Of a stretch of DNA of 64,000 nucleotides, positions 18,427 to 27,287 are shown one piece after another. Positions within the stretch are counted from its first letter, which is position 1. Each line of letters starts with the position of its first letter. Both the position numbers and the translations under genes were made by a program. The stretch comes from Pseudarthrobacter oxydans (GTDB taxonomy: Bacteria; Actinomycetota; Actinomycetes; Actinomycetales; Micrococcaceae). The DNA lies in NCBI RefSeq assembly GCF_013314975.1, contig NZ_JABTYH010000014.1, forward strand, positions 47,562 to 111,561, in the 5' to 3' direction. The notes beneath the pieces are model-generated. The model worked only from the letters and a program-made list of their open reading frames with translations, ran no database searches and had not been told where the DNA came from.

Positions 18427-18438
18427 ATGCACGTGCAT
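18427..18438. promoter_or_regulatory. Perfect palindrome ATGCACGTGCAT before the DUF4397 gene
   Basis: Twelve-bp perfect palindrome 78 bp before the ATG, just after an A/T-rich run. It abuts GCATCC (18435-18440), which with CCGGTA at 18456-18461 resembles the CCATCC/CCGAAT type of SigK promoter, but with a 15-bp spacer. It may be an operator for an unknown regulator or part of an ECF promoter. Confidence 0.4.
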
Positions 18439-18515
18439 CCAACTCCGATGCTGCGCCGGTAGTAGAGGTGTAAGCAAAAGATGCCCGCGAGGCGGGCCGA
18501 TCAATGGAGATAGAC

Positions 18516-19349
18516 ATGCGCAACAGGATTTTCACAGCAGGCGCCGGTGCAGCGGCAATCGCAGCAGCCATCGCTCTCGCCGGCCCGGCCCAGGCTGCGG
18601 AGGGGGACGCCCAGCTGTCCGTCCTCCACGGTGTCCCCGGCCTGACCGTCGACGTCTGGGTCAACGGTGACCGGACCCTCGATGACTTCACCCCCGGCAG
18701 CCTGGCCGGCCCGCTTGCACTGCCGGCAGGAGCCTACGAACTCGCCATTACCGCCTCGGATGCCGCTGATGCTTCCGCGGCCGTCATCGGCCCCGTAAGT
18801 GTCACGCTGGCCGCCAACGGCAACTACACCGCCGTCGCCAACCTCGATGCAGCCGGCAACCCCACAGCCAACCTCTTCACCAACGACGTCTCCCAGATCG
18901 AGGCCGGCAAGGGCAAGCTGACCGTCCGGCACACCGCTGCCGCTCCCGCCGTCGACATCCTGGCAGGCGGTTCCCCCGTCATCACCAACCTTGCCAACCC
19001 GAACGAGCAGACGCTGACGCTGGACCCCGGCACCGTTCCGGCAGCAGTTGCCGCCACCGGAACCACCGCCCCGGTCATCGGCCCGGCCGACGTCACGATC
19101 GCCGAAGGCACGCACACCATCGTGTACGCCTGGGGCAGCCTCGCGGACTCGAACCTGCAGCTTGCCGTGCAGACCATTGAGGGCCTGCACTCCGCTCCGG
19201 GTTCAGTGCCGGGTGCCCTTGACGGCTCCACCGTTGCAGCTCCGGCAGACTCCACTGCCCTGATGGTCGGTTTCGGCGCCGCAGCCCTGGCACTGATCCT
19301 CGGCGGCGTGGGCGCAGCCCGCACCGTCGCCGCCCGCCGGGCAGAGTAG
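18516..19349 (+). CDS. DUF4397-domain surface protein
   Basis: Secreted protein of 277 residues. A signal peptide (about 1-28, cleaving after AQA) is followed by one long DUF4397 region with two similar halves: LSVLHGVPGLTVDVWVNG, and LTVRHTAAAPAVDILAGG about 100 residues later. A C-terminal hydrophobic segment with an RRAE tail follows. That tail resembles a membrane anchor or sorting signal, but no LPXTG-type motif is visible. ATG 18516 has GGAG six bases upstream; ATG 18504 is less likely. A class F sortase gene follows, so it may be a sortase substrate. A strong terminator follows the gene. Confidence 0.85.
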   Translation: MRNRIFTAGAGAAAIAAAIALAGPAQAAEGDAQLSVLHGVPGLTVDVWVNGDRTLDDFTPGSLAGPLALPAGAYELAITASDAADASAAVIGPVSVTLAANGNYTAVANLDAAGNPTANLFTNDVSQIEAGKGKLTVRHTAAAPAVDILAGGSPVITNLANPNEQTLTLDPGTVPAAVAATGTTAPVIGPADVTIAEGTHTIVYAWGSLADSNLQLAVQTIEGLHSAPGSVPGALDGSTVAAPADSTALMVGFGAAALALILGGVGAARTVAARRAE

Positions 19350-19356
19350 CACCACT

Positions 19357-19394
19357 GGCGGCCGCCCGGTGAATGCCGGGCGGCCGCCGCTTTT
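19357..19394 (+). terminator. Strong hairpin terminator after the DUF4397 gene
   Basis: Thirteen-bp perfect stem GGCGGCCGCCCGG / CCGGGCGGCCGCC with a six-base loop, followed by GCTTTT. It should strongly reduce read-through into the sortase gene. Confidence 0.75.
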
Positions 19395-19448
19395 CGCATC
19401 CGCTGCGCAGGCTCCTTCCCGGGCCTGCCGAGAGAAAGGCCGGGCACG

Positions 19449-20213
19449 ATGAAAGCCGGACACATGGAAACAGGCACGACGACGGCAGGGGAGTCCCGCC
19501 GTCGGTCCTCCGTTTTCCAGGGCGCGGGAGTCCTGCTCGCCGGGGCCCTGATGCTTTCCTCGTGCGCGGCAGACTCTTCCCTGCCGGCGTCATCCCCGGC
19601 CCCGAGTGCCAGCCAGGCACCTGCTGCGCAGCCCGCCCAGCCCGAAAGTCCTGCCCCCGAAAGCCCTGCTCCCGAAAGTCCTGCGCCGGCAGCTGCGGCG
19701 GCGACCACCAGCCCGGCGGCTGTCCCCGATATTCCCGTGCGTGCCGCCACCCCGGCGGCGGTGGTGGCGGCGCCGGTCCCGATCTCCCTGGCTGTTGCCG
19801 GCACCCCCATCGACATGCCGGTGGTGCCGGTAGGGGTCTCTGACGGTGGAGCGATGGAAATCCCGGACGCGTTCGACCGGGCCGGCTGGTACCGCTTCGG
19901 CCCCGCGCCGGGAGCCGCGGCCGGCACGTCCGTGATCGCCGGGCATATCGATACGAAGTCTGACAATGCGCCCTTTTCCGCGCTGAAGTCCGTAGCGGCC
20001 GGAACGCTGGTGCAGGTGGGCCGGGAGGGCGCGCCGGCCCTGAACTACCGCGTGGTGAGCGTTGAGCTGATGGCCAAGGACCGGTTCGATGGCAGCTCCG
20101 TGTTCCGGCGGTCCGGGCCCCACGAACTCAAAGTCATCACATGCGGCGGCGAGTGGCTGGACGAACGAATGGACTACAGCGACAATGTGATTGTCACCGC
20201 GGTCTTGGAGTGA
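19449..20213 (+). CDS. Class F sortase, predicted lipoprotein
   Basis: Cysteine transpeptidase-like protein of 254 residues. The catalytic set is visible: His166 in AGHID, Cys232 in ITCGGEW, and an Arg in DERMDYSDN (Arg240). This matches sortases of class F. Unusually, the N-terminus has a lipobox (LSSC) rather than a simple transmembrane anchor, followed by a Pro/Ala/Ser linker. The linker contains three PESPA repeats encoded by 15-bp units at 19641-19685. Its stop overlaps a possible GTG start of the sigma gene. The likely substrate is the upstream DUF4397 protein (inference). Confidence 0.87.
   Translation: MKAGHMETGTTTAGESRRRSSVFQGAGVLLAGALMLSSCAADSSLPASSPAPSASQAPAAQPAQPESPAPESPAPESPAPAAAAATTSPAAVPDIPVRAATPAAVVAAPVPISLAVAGTPIDMPVVPVGVSDGGAMEIPDAFDRAGWYRFGPAPGAAAGTSVIAGHIDTKSDNAPFSALKSVAAGTLVQVGREGAPALNYRVVSVELMAKDRFDGSSVFRRSGPHELKVITCGGEWLDERMDYSDNVIVTAVLE
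19641..19685 (+). repeat. Three 15-bp tandem repeats in the sortase gene
   Basis: Units CCCGAAAGTCCTGCC, CCCGAAAGCCCTGCT and CCCGAAAGTCCTGCG encode PESPA three times in the linker between lipobox and sortase domain. Copy number could vary between strains without changing frame, altering linker length. Confidence 0.85.
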
Positions 20214-20227
20214 GCGGTGATCCTGCC

Positions 20228-20842
20228 ATGATTGTCGCCACCGACGCCGCGAAGGAGCCCCGTTTGGTATCTCCCGACCAGGCTCCGCCGGGGTGGGAAG
20301 ACGGCCTGACGCCGTCCTTCCTGGCAGGCGATGAACGTGCCCTGGCGGCCGCTTACCGGGAGTTTGCCCCGCTGGTCCACACCCTGGCGCTGCGTTCCCT
20401 GCCGGACCGTTCCGCGGCCGACGACGTGACGCAGGAGGTGTTCATCCGGGTGTGGCGCTCCCGGAGCACGTTCAATCCCCAGGTGGCCCGGCTGCCGGCG
20501 TGGATTGTCGGGATCACCCGGAACGTCATCTCGGACACCCTGTCGGCCTCGGCACGGGAAGCCAGGAAAGCCGTGGCAGTGGCCGGCGCCGGTTTGGCCG
20601 ACGAAGCCGGTACCGGCCATGAGGACGCCGAGCTCCTGGCTGACAGGCTCCTCCTGGACGGGGAGCTGGACCGTCTCGGCGAGCCCCAGGGTTCCATCAT
20701 GAAGCTTGCCTTCTACGATGACCTGACGCACGAACAGATTTCAAGAAAACTCGGCCTGCCCCTTGGTACGGTCAAAAGCCATATCCGCCGCAGCCTGTCC
20801 CACCTGAGAAACAGATTGGAGGTAAACCATGCCGCATCCTGA
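20228..20842 (+). CDS. ECF sigma factor (SigK-like)
   Basis: RNA polymerase sigma factor of 204 residues. Region 2 (FAPLVHTLALRSLPDRSAADDVTQEVF) and region 4 (FYDDLTHEQISRKLG plus LPLGTVKSHIRRSL) are both clear. ATG 20228 is used. GTG 20210, overlapping the sortase stop as GTGA, is in frame and equally possible. It overlaps the anti-sigma gene by 14 bp, the usual arrangement for a coupled sigma/anti-sigma pair. Targets probably include the upstream DUF4397 gene. Confidence 0.9.
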   Translation: MIVATDAAKEPRLVSPDQAPPGWEDGLTPSFLAGDERALAAAYREFAPLVHTLALRSLPDRSAADDVTQEVFIRVWRSRSTFNPQVARLPAWIVGITRNVISDTLSASAREARKAVAVAGAGLADEAGTGHEDAELLADRLLLDGELDRLGEPQGSIMKLAFYDDLTHEQISRKLGLPLGTVKSHIRRSLSHLRNRLEVNHAAS

Positions 20843-21698
20843 TCCGGAAGAGTTGAGCCTCCTTGCGCTGTACCAGGACTGGGAGGACCGCAGCACCAGG
20901 GACCACCTGCAGGTTTGCCCCGAATGCGCAGCGGACTTCGCGGCACTGCGCCGCACTGTCGAGGCCGTCAAAACACCGCCCGAAACCGGCCGCCTTGAGG
21001 TGCCTGGCCCGCAGGTCTGGGAAGGGATCCACCGGGAGCTTGGTCTCTCGGAGTCCGTGCACGGGGACCCCTTGGCCGGCGTCAGGGAACATTACGCCAC
21101 TTCGCGGCCCGGATGGGCGCAGGAGGAAGCAGCTGCAGCGGAAGGCGCGGATGATGCCCCGGCCTCCGGCCACGGTGTCCGGCAGGCGGAACCCGCCGCG
21201 GAACGTGAAAGCCTCGCCGAGCCGGTGTCGCTCCAGGACAGGGCAGCGTCCCGTCCTGCCAAGCGCCGGTCCGCGGCGTGGTGGCAGCGTCCGGGGCCAT
21301 GGATGGCTGCCGCTGCGGCGGCGGTCCTGGTGACCGCCGGCGCCGTCTGGTCCCTGAACCAGGCGCCCCGGCCGCTGGCGGAAGCGGACCTGGCACCGCT
21401 GGCCCAGTTTTCCGCCGCCGGTTCGGCGCGGGTGGTGGAGTCCGCGGACGGGTCCCGGGCGCTGGAAGTCCGGCTCAGCAAGGATGAGGCCCAGGGCTAC
21501 CAGGAGGTCTGGCTGATCGCGCCCGACCTCTCGCGCCTGGTGAGCCTGGGGGTCATGAACTCCGAATCCGGAACCTTCCAGTTGCCGGCCGGGCTGGAAA
21601 TCTCGGAGTATCCGATTGTCGACGTCTCCGACGAGCCCGTCGACGGCAACCCCGCCCACTCAAGCGTCAGCATTGCCAGGGGCACGCTCGCCACCTGA
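20829..21698 (+). CDS. Zinc-binding anti-sigma factor (RskA-like)
   Basis: Membrane anti-sigma factor of 289 residues. The N-terminal domain has the ZAS motif HxxxCxxC (His26, Cys30, Cys33) that holds the sigma factor. A charged linker, one membrane segment near 157-176 and an extracytoplasmic RskA-type domain (KDEAQGYQEVWLIAPD, IVDVSDEPVDGNPAHS) follow. Release by regulated proteolysis is the known mode for this family. It overlaps the sigma gene by 14 bp. Confidence 0.92.
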   Translation: MPHPDPEELSLLALYQDWEDRSTRDHLQVCPECAADFAALRRTVEAVKTPPETGRLEVPGPQVWEGIHRELGLSESVHGDPLAGVREHYATSRPGWAQEEAAAAEGADDAPASGHGVRQAEPAAERESLAEPVSLQDRAASRPAKRRSAAWWQRPGPWMAAAAAAVLVTAGAVWSLNQAPRPLAEADLAPLAQFSAAGSARVVESADGSRALEVRLSKDEAQGYQEVWLIAPDLSRLVSLGVMNSESGTFQLPAGLEISEYPIVDVSDEPVDGNPAHSSVSIARGTLAT

Positions 21699-21904
21699 CC
21701 TGCTTCTCCGCCGCACCGTGGCAACCACCTTGGGCCACTGCGTGGTCACGCCTGCGGCTGCCAGTGCCGCCGCAACGTGAAAGTGCAGCATCGGATGCAA
21801 TGAGTGGGCGGCGCCTCAGTCGGTTTCGCCCGTTCAGCCTCCGGGGAACCTGCCCGAATCATGGCGGCCATCATCAGCAAGGCTCCGCGGGGGCGTACGG
21901 AGCT

Positions 21905-21934
21905 GTTGACTTCCCTCTTGTTAGCGCTCACAAT
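21905..21934 (+). promoter_or_regulatory. araBDA promoter with LacI-type operator
   Basis: TTGACT at 21905-21910 and CACAAT at 21929-21934 (18-bp spacer) form a plausible promoter. Between and over them lies TTGTTAGCGCTCACAA (21918-21933), which differs by one base from a perfect 16-bp palindrome and matches the core of the symmetric lac operator. Repression by a LacI-family regulator in the absence of arabinose is expected. Confidence 0.7.
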
Positions 21935-21980
21935 TGGGCGCAGGCCGCGAAGTGGCGGCAAGCTATGGAGGAAGTTTCTT

Positions 21981-23738
21981 ATGGACGCAGTGGACGCTCC
22001 GGATTCGTTTGTCATCGGTGTGGATTATGGAACGCTGTCAGGCCGTGCCGTGGTGGTGCGGGTCCGCGACGGCAAGGAGCTCGGCAGCGGTGTGTACGAC
22101 TACCCGCACGCCGTGGTGACTGATGTCCTGCCGGAAGATGTGGCAGGCAGGGGCGCCGACGGTCAAGCCGTCCGCCTGCCCGGGGAGTGGGCCCTGCAGG
22201 TGCCGAACGACTACCGCGACGTCCTGCGCCACGCGGTTCCCGCCGCCCTGGCGGAGGCCGGCATCGACCCGGCCGCCGTCGTCGGAATTGCCACGGACTT
22301 CACCGCCTGCACCATGGTGCCTGTCACGTCCGACGGCACCCCTCTGAGCGAGCTGGACCGCTTCCGGAACCGCCCCCACGCGTACGTCAAGCTCTGGCGC
22401 CACCACGCGGCGCAACCGCAGGCCGACCGGATCAACCGGCTGGCAGCCGAACGCGGCGAAGACTGGCTGCCGCGGTACGGAGGGCTCATCTCCTCCGAAT
22501 GGGAGTTTGCCAAGGGCCTGCAGCTGCTTGAGGAAGACCCCGAAACCTACGCCGAGATGGACCACTGGGTTGAGGCTGCCGACTGGATTGTCTGGCAGCT
22601 GTGCGGCCGGTACGTCCGCAACGCCTGCACGGCCGGGTACAAAGGCATCTACCAGGACGGCCGCTACCCCTCCCTGGACTTCCTGGCCGCACTGAACCCG
22701 CAGTTCCAGGACTTCGTCAGCACCAAGCTCGAGCACACCATCGGCCGGCTGGGTGACGCTGCCGGGTACCTCACTGCCGAGGCGGCCGCCTGGACCGGAC
22801 TGCCGGAAGGCATCGCCGTAGCCGTGGGAAACGTTGACGCCCATGTCACGGCGCCGGCGGCGAAGGCGGTGGATCCCGGGCAGCTGGTGGCCATCATGGG
22901 GACCTCCACCTGCCACGTCATGAACGGCGCCGAGCTGCGCGAAGTGCCGGGCATGTGCGGGGTGGTGGACGGCGGGATCGTGGACGGGCTCTGGGGGTAT
23001 GAAGCCGGGCAGTCCGGCGTCGGCGACATCTTCGGCTGGTTCACCAAGTACGGCGTGCCCCCCGAATACCACCGCGCCGCCGGGGAAGCCGGCCTGGGCA
23101 TCCATGAATACCTCACCGAACTGGCATCCCGCCAGGCTATCGGCCAGCACGGGCTCATCGCCCTGGACTGGCACTCGGGCAACCGTTCCGTGCTGGTGGA
23201 CCATGAGCTGTCCGGGATCGTGGTGGGCCAGACCCTCGCCACCAAGCCCGAGGACACCTACCGGGCACTGCTCGAGGCCACCGCGTTCGGCACCCGCACG
23301 ATCGTGGACGCTTTCCGCGAGGCTGGCGTCCCGGTCAAGGAATTCATCGTGGCCGGCGGCCTGCTAAAGAACCCGCTCCTGATGCAGATCTACGCGGACG
23401 CCACGGGCCTGCAGCTGTCCACCATCGGCTCTGCCCAGGGCCCGGCCCTCGGCTCGGCCATCCACGCTGCCGTCGCCGCCGGAAAGTACGCGGACATCCG
23501 GGAGGCCGCTGCCGCCATGGGTTCCGAACCCGGCGAGGTGTACACTCCCATCCCGGAAAACGTGGCCGCCTACGGGGAACTCTTCCAGGAGTACAAGACG
23601 CTTCACGACTACTTCGGCCGCGGCAGCAACGATGTCATGCACCGGCTCAAGGCCATCCAGCGCAGGGCTGCCGGAGCAGTTCTTCCCGGCACCACGGCAG
23701 GGTCCACGGTCCGCGCCACGGCGGAGGTCTCCGCGTGA
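21981..23738 (+). CDS. araB: Ribulokinase AraB
   Basis: FGGY-family sugar kinase of 585 residues that phosphorylates L-ribulose to L-ribulose 5-phosphate. It starts at ATG 21981 with GGAGGA nine bases upstream. The ATP-site segment IGVDYGTLSGRAVVVRV is near the N-terminus. The sequence TDFTACTMVP and the C-terminal FGGY region (EFIVAGGLLKNPLLMQIYAD, GPALGSAIHAA) match ribulokinases. First gene of araBDA; its stop overlaps the GTG of araD. Confidence 0.96.
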   Translation: MDAVDAPDSFVIGVDYGTLSGRAVVVRVRDGKELGSGVYDYPHAVVTDVLPEDVAGRGADGQAVRLPGEWALQVPNDYRDVLRHAVPAALAEAGIDPAAVVGIATDFTACTMVPVTSDGTPLSELDRFRNRPHAYVKLWRHHAAQPQADRINRLAAERGEDWLPRYGGLISSEWEFAKGLQLLEEDPETYAEMDHWVEAADWIVWQLCGRYVRNACTAGYKGIYQDGRYPSLDFLAALNPQFQDFVSTKLEHTIGRLGDAAGYLTAEAAAWTGLPEGIAVAVGNVDAHVTAPAAKAVDPGQLVAIMGTSTCHVMNGAELREVPGMCGVVDGGIVDGLWGYEAGQSGVGDIFGWFTKYGVPPEYHRAAGEAGLGIHEYLTELASRQAIGQHGLIALDWHSGNRSVLVDHELSGIVVGQTLATKPEDTYRALLEATAFGTRTIVDAFREAGVPVKEFIVAGGLLKNPLLMQIYADATGLQLSTIGSAQGPALGSAIHAAVAAGKYADIREAAAAMGSEPGEVYTPIPENVAAYGELFQEYKTLHDYFGRGSNDVMHRLKAIQRRAAGAVLPGTTAGSTVRATAEVSA

Positions 23739-24436
23739 GCCCCGGGCCAGGAACCGTGGAAACCATCGCCCGCGTCCGGGAGGAAGTGTGCGCCCTGCAC
23801 GCGGAGCTGACACGCTACGAACTGGTGGTGTGGACCGCCGGCAACGTCTCGGCCAGGGTTCCCGGCCAGGACCTTATGGTCATCAAGCCCTCCGGCGTCT
23901 CCTACCAGGACCTGACTCCGGAACAGATGGTGGTCACCGACCTTTATGGTGTCCCGGTAGCGGGAAACAGCGACGGCGCGTGGGGCAACCCGGGGCTGTC
24001 GCCGTCGTCGGACACCGCCGCCCATGCCTACGTCTACCGGCACATGCCGGAGGTGAACGGCGTGGTGCACACGCACTCCACCTACGCCACCGCCTGGGCC
24101 GCCCGCGGCGAAGCCATCCCGTGCGTGCTCACCATGATGAGTGACGAATTCGGCGGCAGCATCCCGGTGGGTCCGTTCGCGCTGATCGGTGACGACTCGA
24201 TAGGCCACGGCATCGTGGAGACGCTTAAGAACTCCAATTCGCCGGCCGTGCTGATGCAGAACCACGGGCCGTTCACCATCGGCAAGGACGCAAAGTCCGC
24301 GGTAAAGGCAGCCGTGATGTGCGAGGAAGTGGCCCGGACCGTCCATATCTCAAGGCAGCTCGGCGAGCCCGTCCCCATCGACCAGGCGCACATCGACTCG
24401 CTCTACGCCCGCTACCAGAACGTCTACGGCCAGTAG
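23735..24436 (+). CDS. araD: L-ribulose-5-phosphate 4-epimerase AraD
   Basis: Class II aldolase-fold epimerase of 233 residues that converts L-ribulose 5-phosphate to D-xylulose 5-phosphate. The start GTG overlaps the araB stop (GTGA). Family motifs are visible: GNVSAR, IKPSG, then the metal-binding HTHSTYATAWA and the later NHGPF. It feeds arabinose carbon into the pentose phosphate pathway. Confidence 0.96.
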   Translation: MSPGPGTVETIARVREEVCALHAELTRYELVVWTAGNVSARVPGQDLMVIKPSGVSYQDLTPEQMVVTDLYGVPVAGNSDGAWGNPGLSPSSDTAAHAYVYRHMPEVNGVVHTHSTYATAWAARGEAIPCVLTMMSDEFGGSIPVGPFALIGDDSIGHGIVETLKNSNSPAVLMQNHGPFTIGKDAKSAVKAAVMCEEVARTVHISRQLGEPVPIDQAHIDSLYARYQNVYGQ

Positions 24437-24466
24437 GCCGTCACAAACTTTTCCAGGAGAAAACCC

Positions 24467-25987
24467 ATGAGCACCGCAGCAAACACTTCCCTTGACGGCT
24501 ACGAGGTCTGGTTCCTCACCGGCAGCCAGCACCTTTACGGCGAGGACGTCCTCAAGCAGGTGGCCGCCCAGTCCCAGGAGATCGCCAACCAGCTCAACGC
24601 TTCAACGGACGTCCCGGTCAGGATCGTCTGGAAGCCGGTCCTGACCGATTCGGACGCCATCCGCCGCACCGCGCTGGAGGCCAACTCGGACGATTCCGTC
24701 ATCGGCGTCACCGCCTGGATGCACACCTTCTCCCCGGCCAAAATGTGGATCTCCGGGCTGGACCTGCTCCGCAAGCCACTGCTGCACCTGCACACGCAGG
24801 CGAACGTGGAGCTGCCCTGGGCGGACATCGACTTCGACTTCATGAACCTGAACCAGGCCGCCCACGGCGACCGCGAGTTCGGCTACATCCAGTCCCGCCT
24901 GGGCATCGCCCGCAAGACCGTGGTGGGGCACGTCTCCAACCCTGATGTGGCCCGCCAGGTGGGTTCCTGGCAGCGCGCCGCCGCGGGCTGGGCCGCCATC
25001 CGGACCCTGAAGCTGACCCGCTTCGGGGACAACATGCGCAACGTCGCCGTCACCGAAGGCGACAAGACCGAGGCGGAGCTGCGCTTCGGCGTCGCGGTTA
25101 ATACCTGGTCCGTCAACGAGCTCGCCGACGCCGTGCACGGCGCGGCGGAGTCCGACGTCGACACGCTTGTTGCCGAGTACCAGGACCTTTACGACGTGGT
25201 TCCGGAGCTCCGCGCAGGCGCCGCCAGGCACGGGTCCCTCCGCTACGGCGCCCGGATCGAACTGGGGCTGCGCAGCTTCCTGGAAGCCAACGGCTCCGCC
25301 GCGTTCACCACCTCCTTCGAGGACCTGGGCGCGCTCCGCCAGCTCCCCGGCCTGGCTGTCCAGCGCCTGATGGCGGCCGGTTACGGCTTTGGCGCGGAGG
25401 GCGACTGGAAGACCGCCATCCTGGTCCGCGCCGCGAAGGTGATGGGTGCCGGACTGCCCGGCGGCGCATCCCTGATGGAGGACTACACCTACCACCTGGA
25501 ACCGGGCGCCGAGAAGATCCTCGGCGCGCACATGCTGGAGGTCTGCCCCTCGCTGACGGCCGCGAAGCCCCGTCTGGAGATCCACCCGCTGGGCATCGGC
25601 GGCAAGGAGGACCCCGTCCGCCTGGTGTTCGACGCCGATGCCTCCGCGGGCGTCGTCGTGGCCCTTTCGGATATGCGGGACCGCTTCCGCCTGGTGGCGA
25701 ACGCCGTCGACGTGGTCCCCCTGGAGCAGCCGCTGCCCAGCCTTCCCGTCGCCCGCGCGCTCTGGGAGCCCAAGCCCGACTTCGCCACCTCCGCCGCCGC
25801 CTGGCTCACCGCGGGGGCCGCGCACCACACCGTCCTGTCCACGCAGGTGGGCATGGACGTGTTCGAGGACTTCGCGGAAATCGCCAAAACCGAACTGCTG
25901 ACCATCGACGAGGGCACCACCATCCGGCAGTTCAAGAAGGACCTGAACTGGAACGCCGCCTACTACAAGCTGGCGGGCGGGATCTAG
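24467..25987 (+). CDS. araA: L-arabinose isomerase AraA
   Basis: Isomerase of 506 residues converting L-arabinose to L-ribulose with a divalent metal. The N-terminal [12 protein letters not shown] and [12 protein letters not shown] are diagnostic. The C-terminal half keeps [21 protein letters not shown], which carries metal-binding residues. ATG 24467 follows CAGGAGAAAACCC. Third gene of the araBDA operon; the next gene is convergent. Confidence 0.97.
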   Translation: MSTAANTSLDGYEVWFLTGSQHLYGEDVLKQVAAQSQEIANQLNASTDVPVRIVWKPVLTDSDAIRRTALEANSDDSVIGVTAWMHTFSPAKMWISGLDLLRKPLLHLHTQANVELPWADIDFDFMNLNQAAHGDREFGYIQSRLGIARKTVVGHVSNPDVARQVGSWQRAAAGWAAIRTLKLTRFGDNMRNVAVTEGDKTEAELRFGVAVNTWSVNELADAVHGAAESDVDTLVAEYQDLYDVVPELRAGAARHGSLRYGARIELGLRSFLEANGSAAFTTSFEDLGALRQLPGLAVQRLMAAGYGFGAEGDWKTAILVRAAKVMGAGLPGGASLMEDYTYHLEPGAEKILGAHMLEVCPSLTAAKPRLEIHPLGIGGKEDPVRLVFDADASAGVVVALSDMRDRFRLVANAVDVVPLEQPLPSLPVARALWEPKPDFATSAAAWLTAGAAHHTVLSTQVGMDVFEDFAEIAKTELLTIDEGTTIRQFKKDLNWNAAYYKLAGGI

Positions 25988-26027
25988 GCAAAAACTCCAG
26001 GGATGGGGTGTTGGCCGACGTGCGGGC

Positions 26028-26981
26028 TCAGCGTCCGAAGTGTGCGCGGGGCGGCCCTTCGGGCAGCTTGTCGAGGATGTCCTCGGCCACCCTGCGCACC
26101 TTGATGTTGCGGTGACTTGAGGCCTTGGCGAGGATGGAAAACGCCTCGTGGTAGGAGCACCTGTTCTGGGCCATGATCACTCCGCAGGCGACGTTGATGG
26201 AGGTCCGGCTGTCCAGGGCTGAGCGCAGGTCCGTGGCGGTGGTCCTGGCTGAATGCAGGTTGACGGCCACTTCCAGGCTCTTTGCCGCGAGCCCGGCGAA
26301 GCCGCGGGCCTCCGCGATGACCTGCAGCGGGAAGGCCTTGGCATCCTGGGCGAAAAATGCAAGGGCGGCAGGCGTGTCAGCCGGGCCGGACCCGTCGCCG
26401 TCGGAATCAGCAGCGACCCGAAGCCTGATTCCCATGGCGCTGCCGAAGCCTGACAGCTGGAGCTGCGTGGAATACCGCGGCCAGCGGAAATCCCCGTTGC
26501 GCTGGAGCACGGCTACCGGATGATGGCCGGCCAGCACCTCGTGCAGGGGGCCCTCCTCGGCCTGCTGCTCCCACTCCAGGAGCCCCACAACGTCCTCCGA
26601 GGTACCGGTGACAGCGGAGCTCCTCTTCGGCTGGTGCACCACCACGCCGCATTCGATCTGCAGGCCTGTGGCCCGGACAATGGTCCGGACGGCTGCGGCG
26701 GCAAGGACATCAAGGGATTCGCGCAGGCTGTGCGTCCCGCTCACCAGGTCGAGGAGGAGGCCGTCCTGGATTCCGCTGTCCGGATGCCCGGCCTCGCCCC
26801 CCAAAGCGGGTGCTGCCGGTCCGGGCGTGGGCGGACCATGGTCCGCGCCCTTCCGCACACGTAGAGGGCCGGCGACGGCTGGGGGAGAGGCCTTGGTCTC
26901 AAAGGCCTCCTCGTCGCCGGCCCCGTTTAGTACCCGTGCCCTGCGGGCCGGGAAAGCCGAACTTATGTTTTGTGCGTGCAT
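26028..26981 (-). CDS. GAF-ANTAR transcription antitermination regulator
   Basis: Protein of 317 residues. A GAF-like sensor domain occupies roughly residues 80-215. An ANTAR RNA-binding domain lies near 255-310 (SINVACGVIMAQNRCSYHEAFSILAKAS). ANTAR proteins bind RNA hairpins and prevent termination. ATG 26981 is preferred because GAGGGGG lies upstream; a longer reading to 27065 has a basic N-terminus unlike the family. The leader upstream can fold into two mutually exclusive hairpins (see 26986-27038). It is convergent with araA. Its targets are not evident. Confidence 0.85.
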   Translation of the reverse strand: MHAQNISSAFPARRARVLNGAGDEEAFETKASPPAVAGPLRVRKGADHGPPTPGPAAPALGGEAGHPDSGIQDGLLLDLVSGTHSLRESLDVLAAAAVRTIVRATGLQIECGVVVHQPKRSSAVTGTSEDVVGLLEWEQQAEEGPLHEVLAGHHPVAVLQRNGDFRWPRYSTQLQLSGFGSAMGIRLRVAADSDGDGSGPADTPAALAFFAQDAKAFPLQVIAEARGFAGLAAKSLEVAVNLHSARTTATDLRSALDSRTSINVACGVIMAQNRCSYHEAFSILAKASSHRNIKVRRVAEDILDKLPEGPPRAHFGR

Positions 26982-26985
26982 TGCA

Positions 26986-27038
26986 GTCTCACACCCCCTC
27001 GTGAGACAAGTACTACGAGTCAGACGACGTCTTGTCTC
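26986..27038 (-). promoter_or_regulatory. Leader of the ANTAR gene with two mutually exclusive hairpins
   Basis: In the leftward message, segment 1 (27031-27038, GAGACAAG) can pair with segment 2 (27003-27010, CTTGTCTC). Segment 2 (27001-27007, GTCTCAC) can instead pair with segment 3 (26986-26992, GTGAGAC). The second hairpin puts the GAGGGGG ribosome site in its eight-base loop, five bases before the ATG. The arrangement looks like a translational switch, but may also be a DNA operator with repeated GAGAC elements. Confidence 0.5.
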
Positions 27039-27251
27039 TGAGAAGAACTTAGTTCGGCGATTCATCCCGGTGAATGCGTAAGGAGTACCCGACTTTCAGA
27101 TTAGGTACTACTTGGATTTCCGGCCGGCATCCCTCTGCCCCTGTTGCCGCAGGTGGGGTGCGGACAGCGCCGCGCGGTTCCAGGGCCTGCCTCCACCGCG
27201 AGTTTGCGTCCGGATGCTTGACTCCTGCCGCGGCAGCCCCAAGAATGTTTC

Positions 27252-27263
27252 TATAACGTTGTA
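27252..27263. promoter_or_regulatory. LacI-type operator before the arabinofuranosidase gene
   Basis: TATAACGTTGTA, one mismatch from a perfect 12-bp palindrome. Flanking TTT and AAA extend it to 20 bp with two mismatches. It lies 24 bp before the preferred GTG start. A related site, TGCAACGATGTA, is found at 29521-29532 before the LacI gene at 29569, suggesting that regulator controls both. Confidence 0.6.
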
Positions 27264-27287
27264 AAAATGAGAAACGAGGATGTTTTC

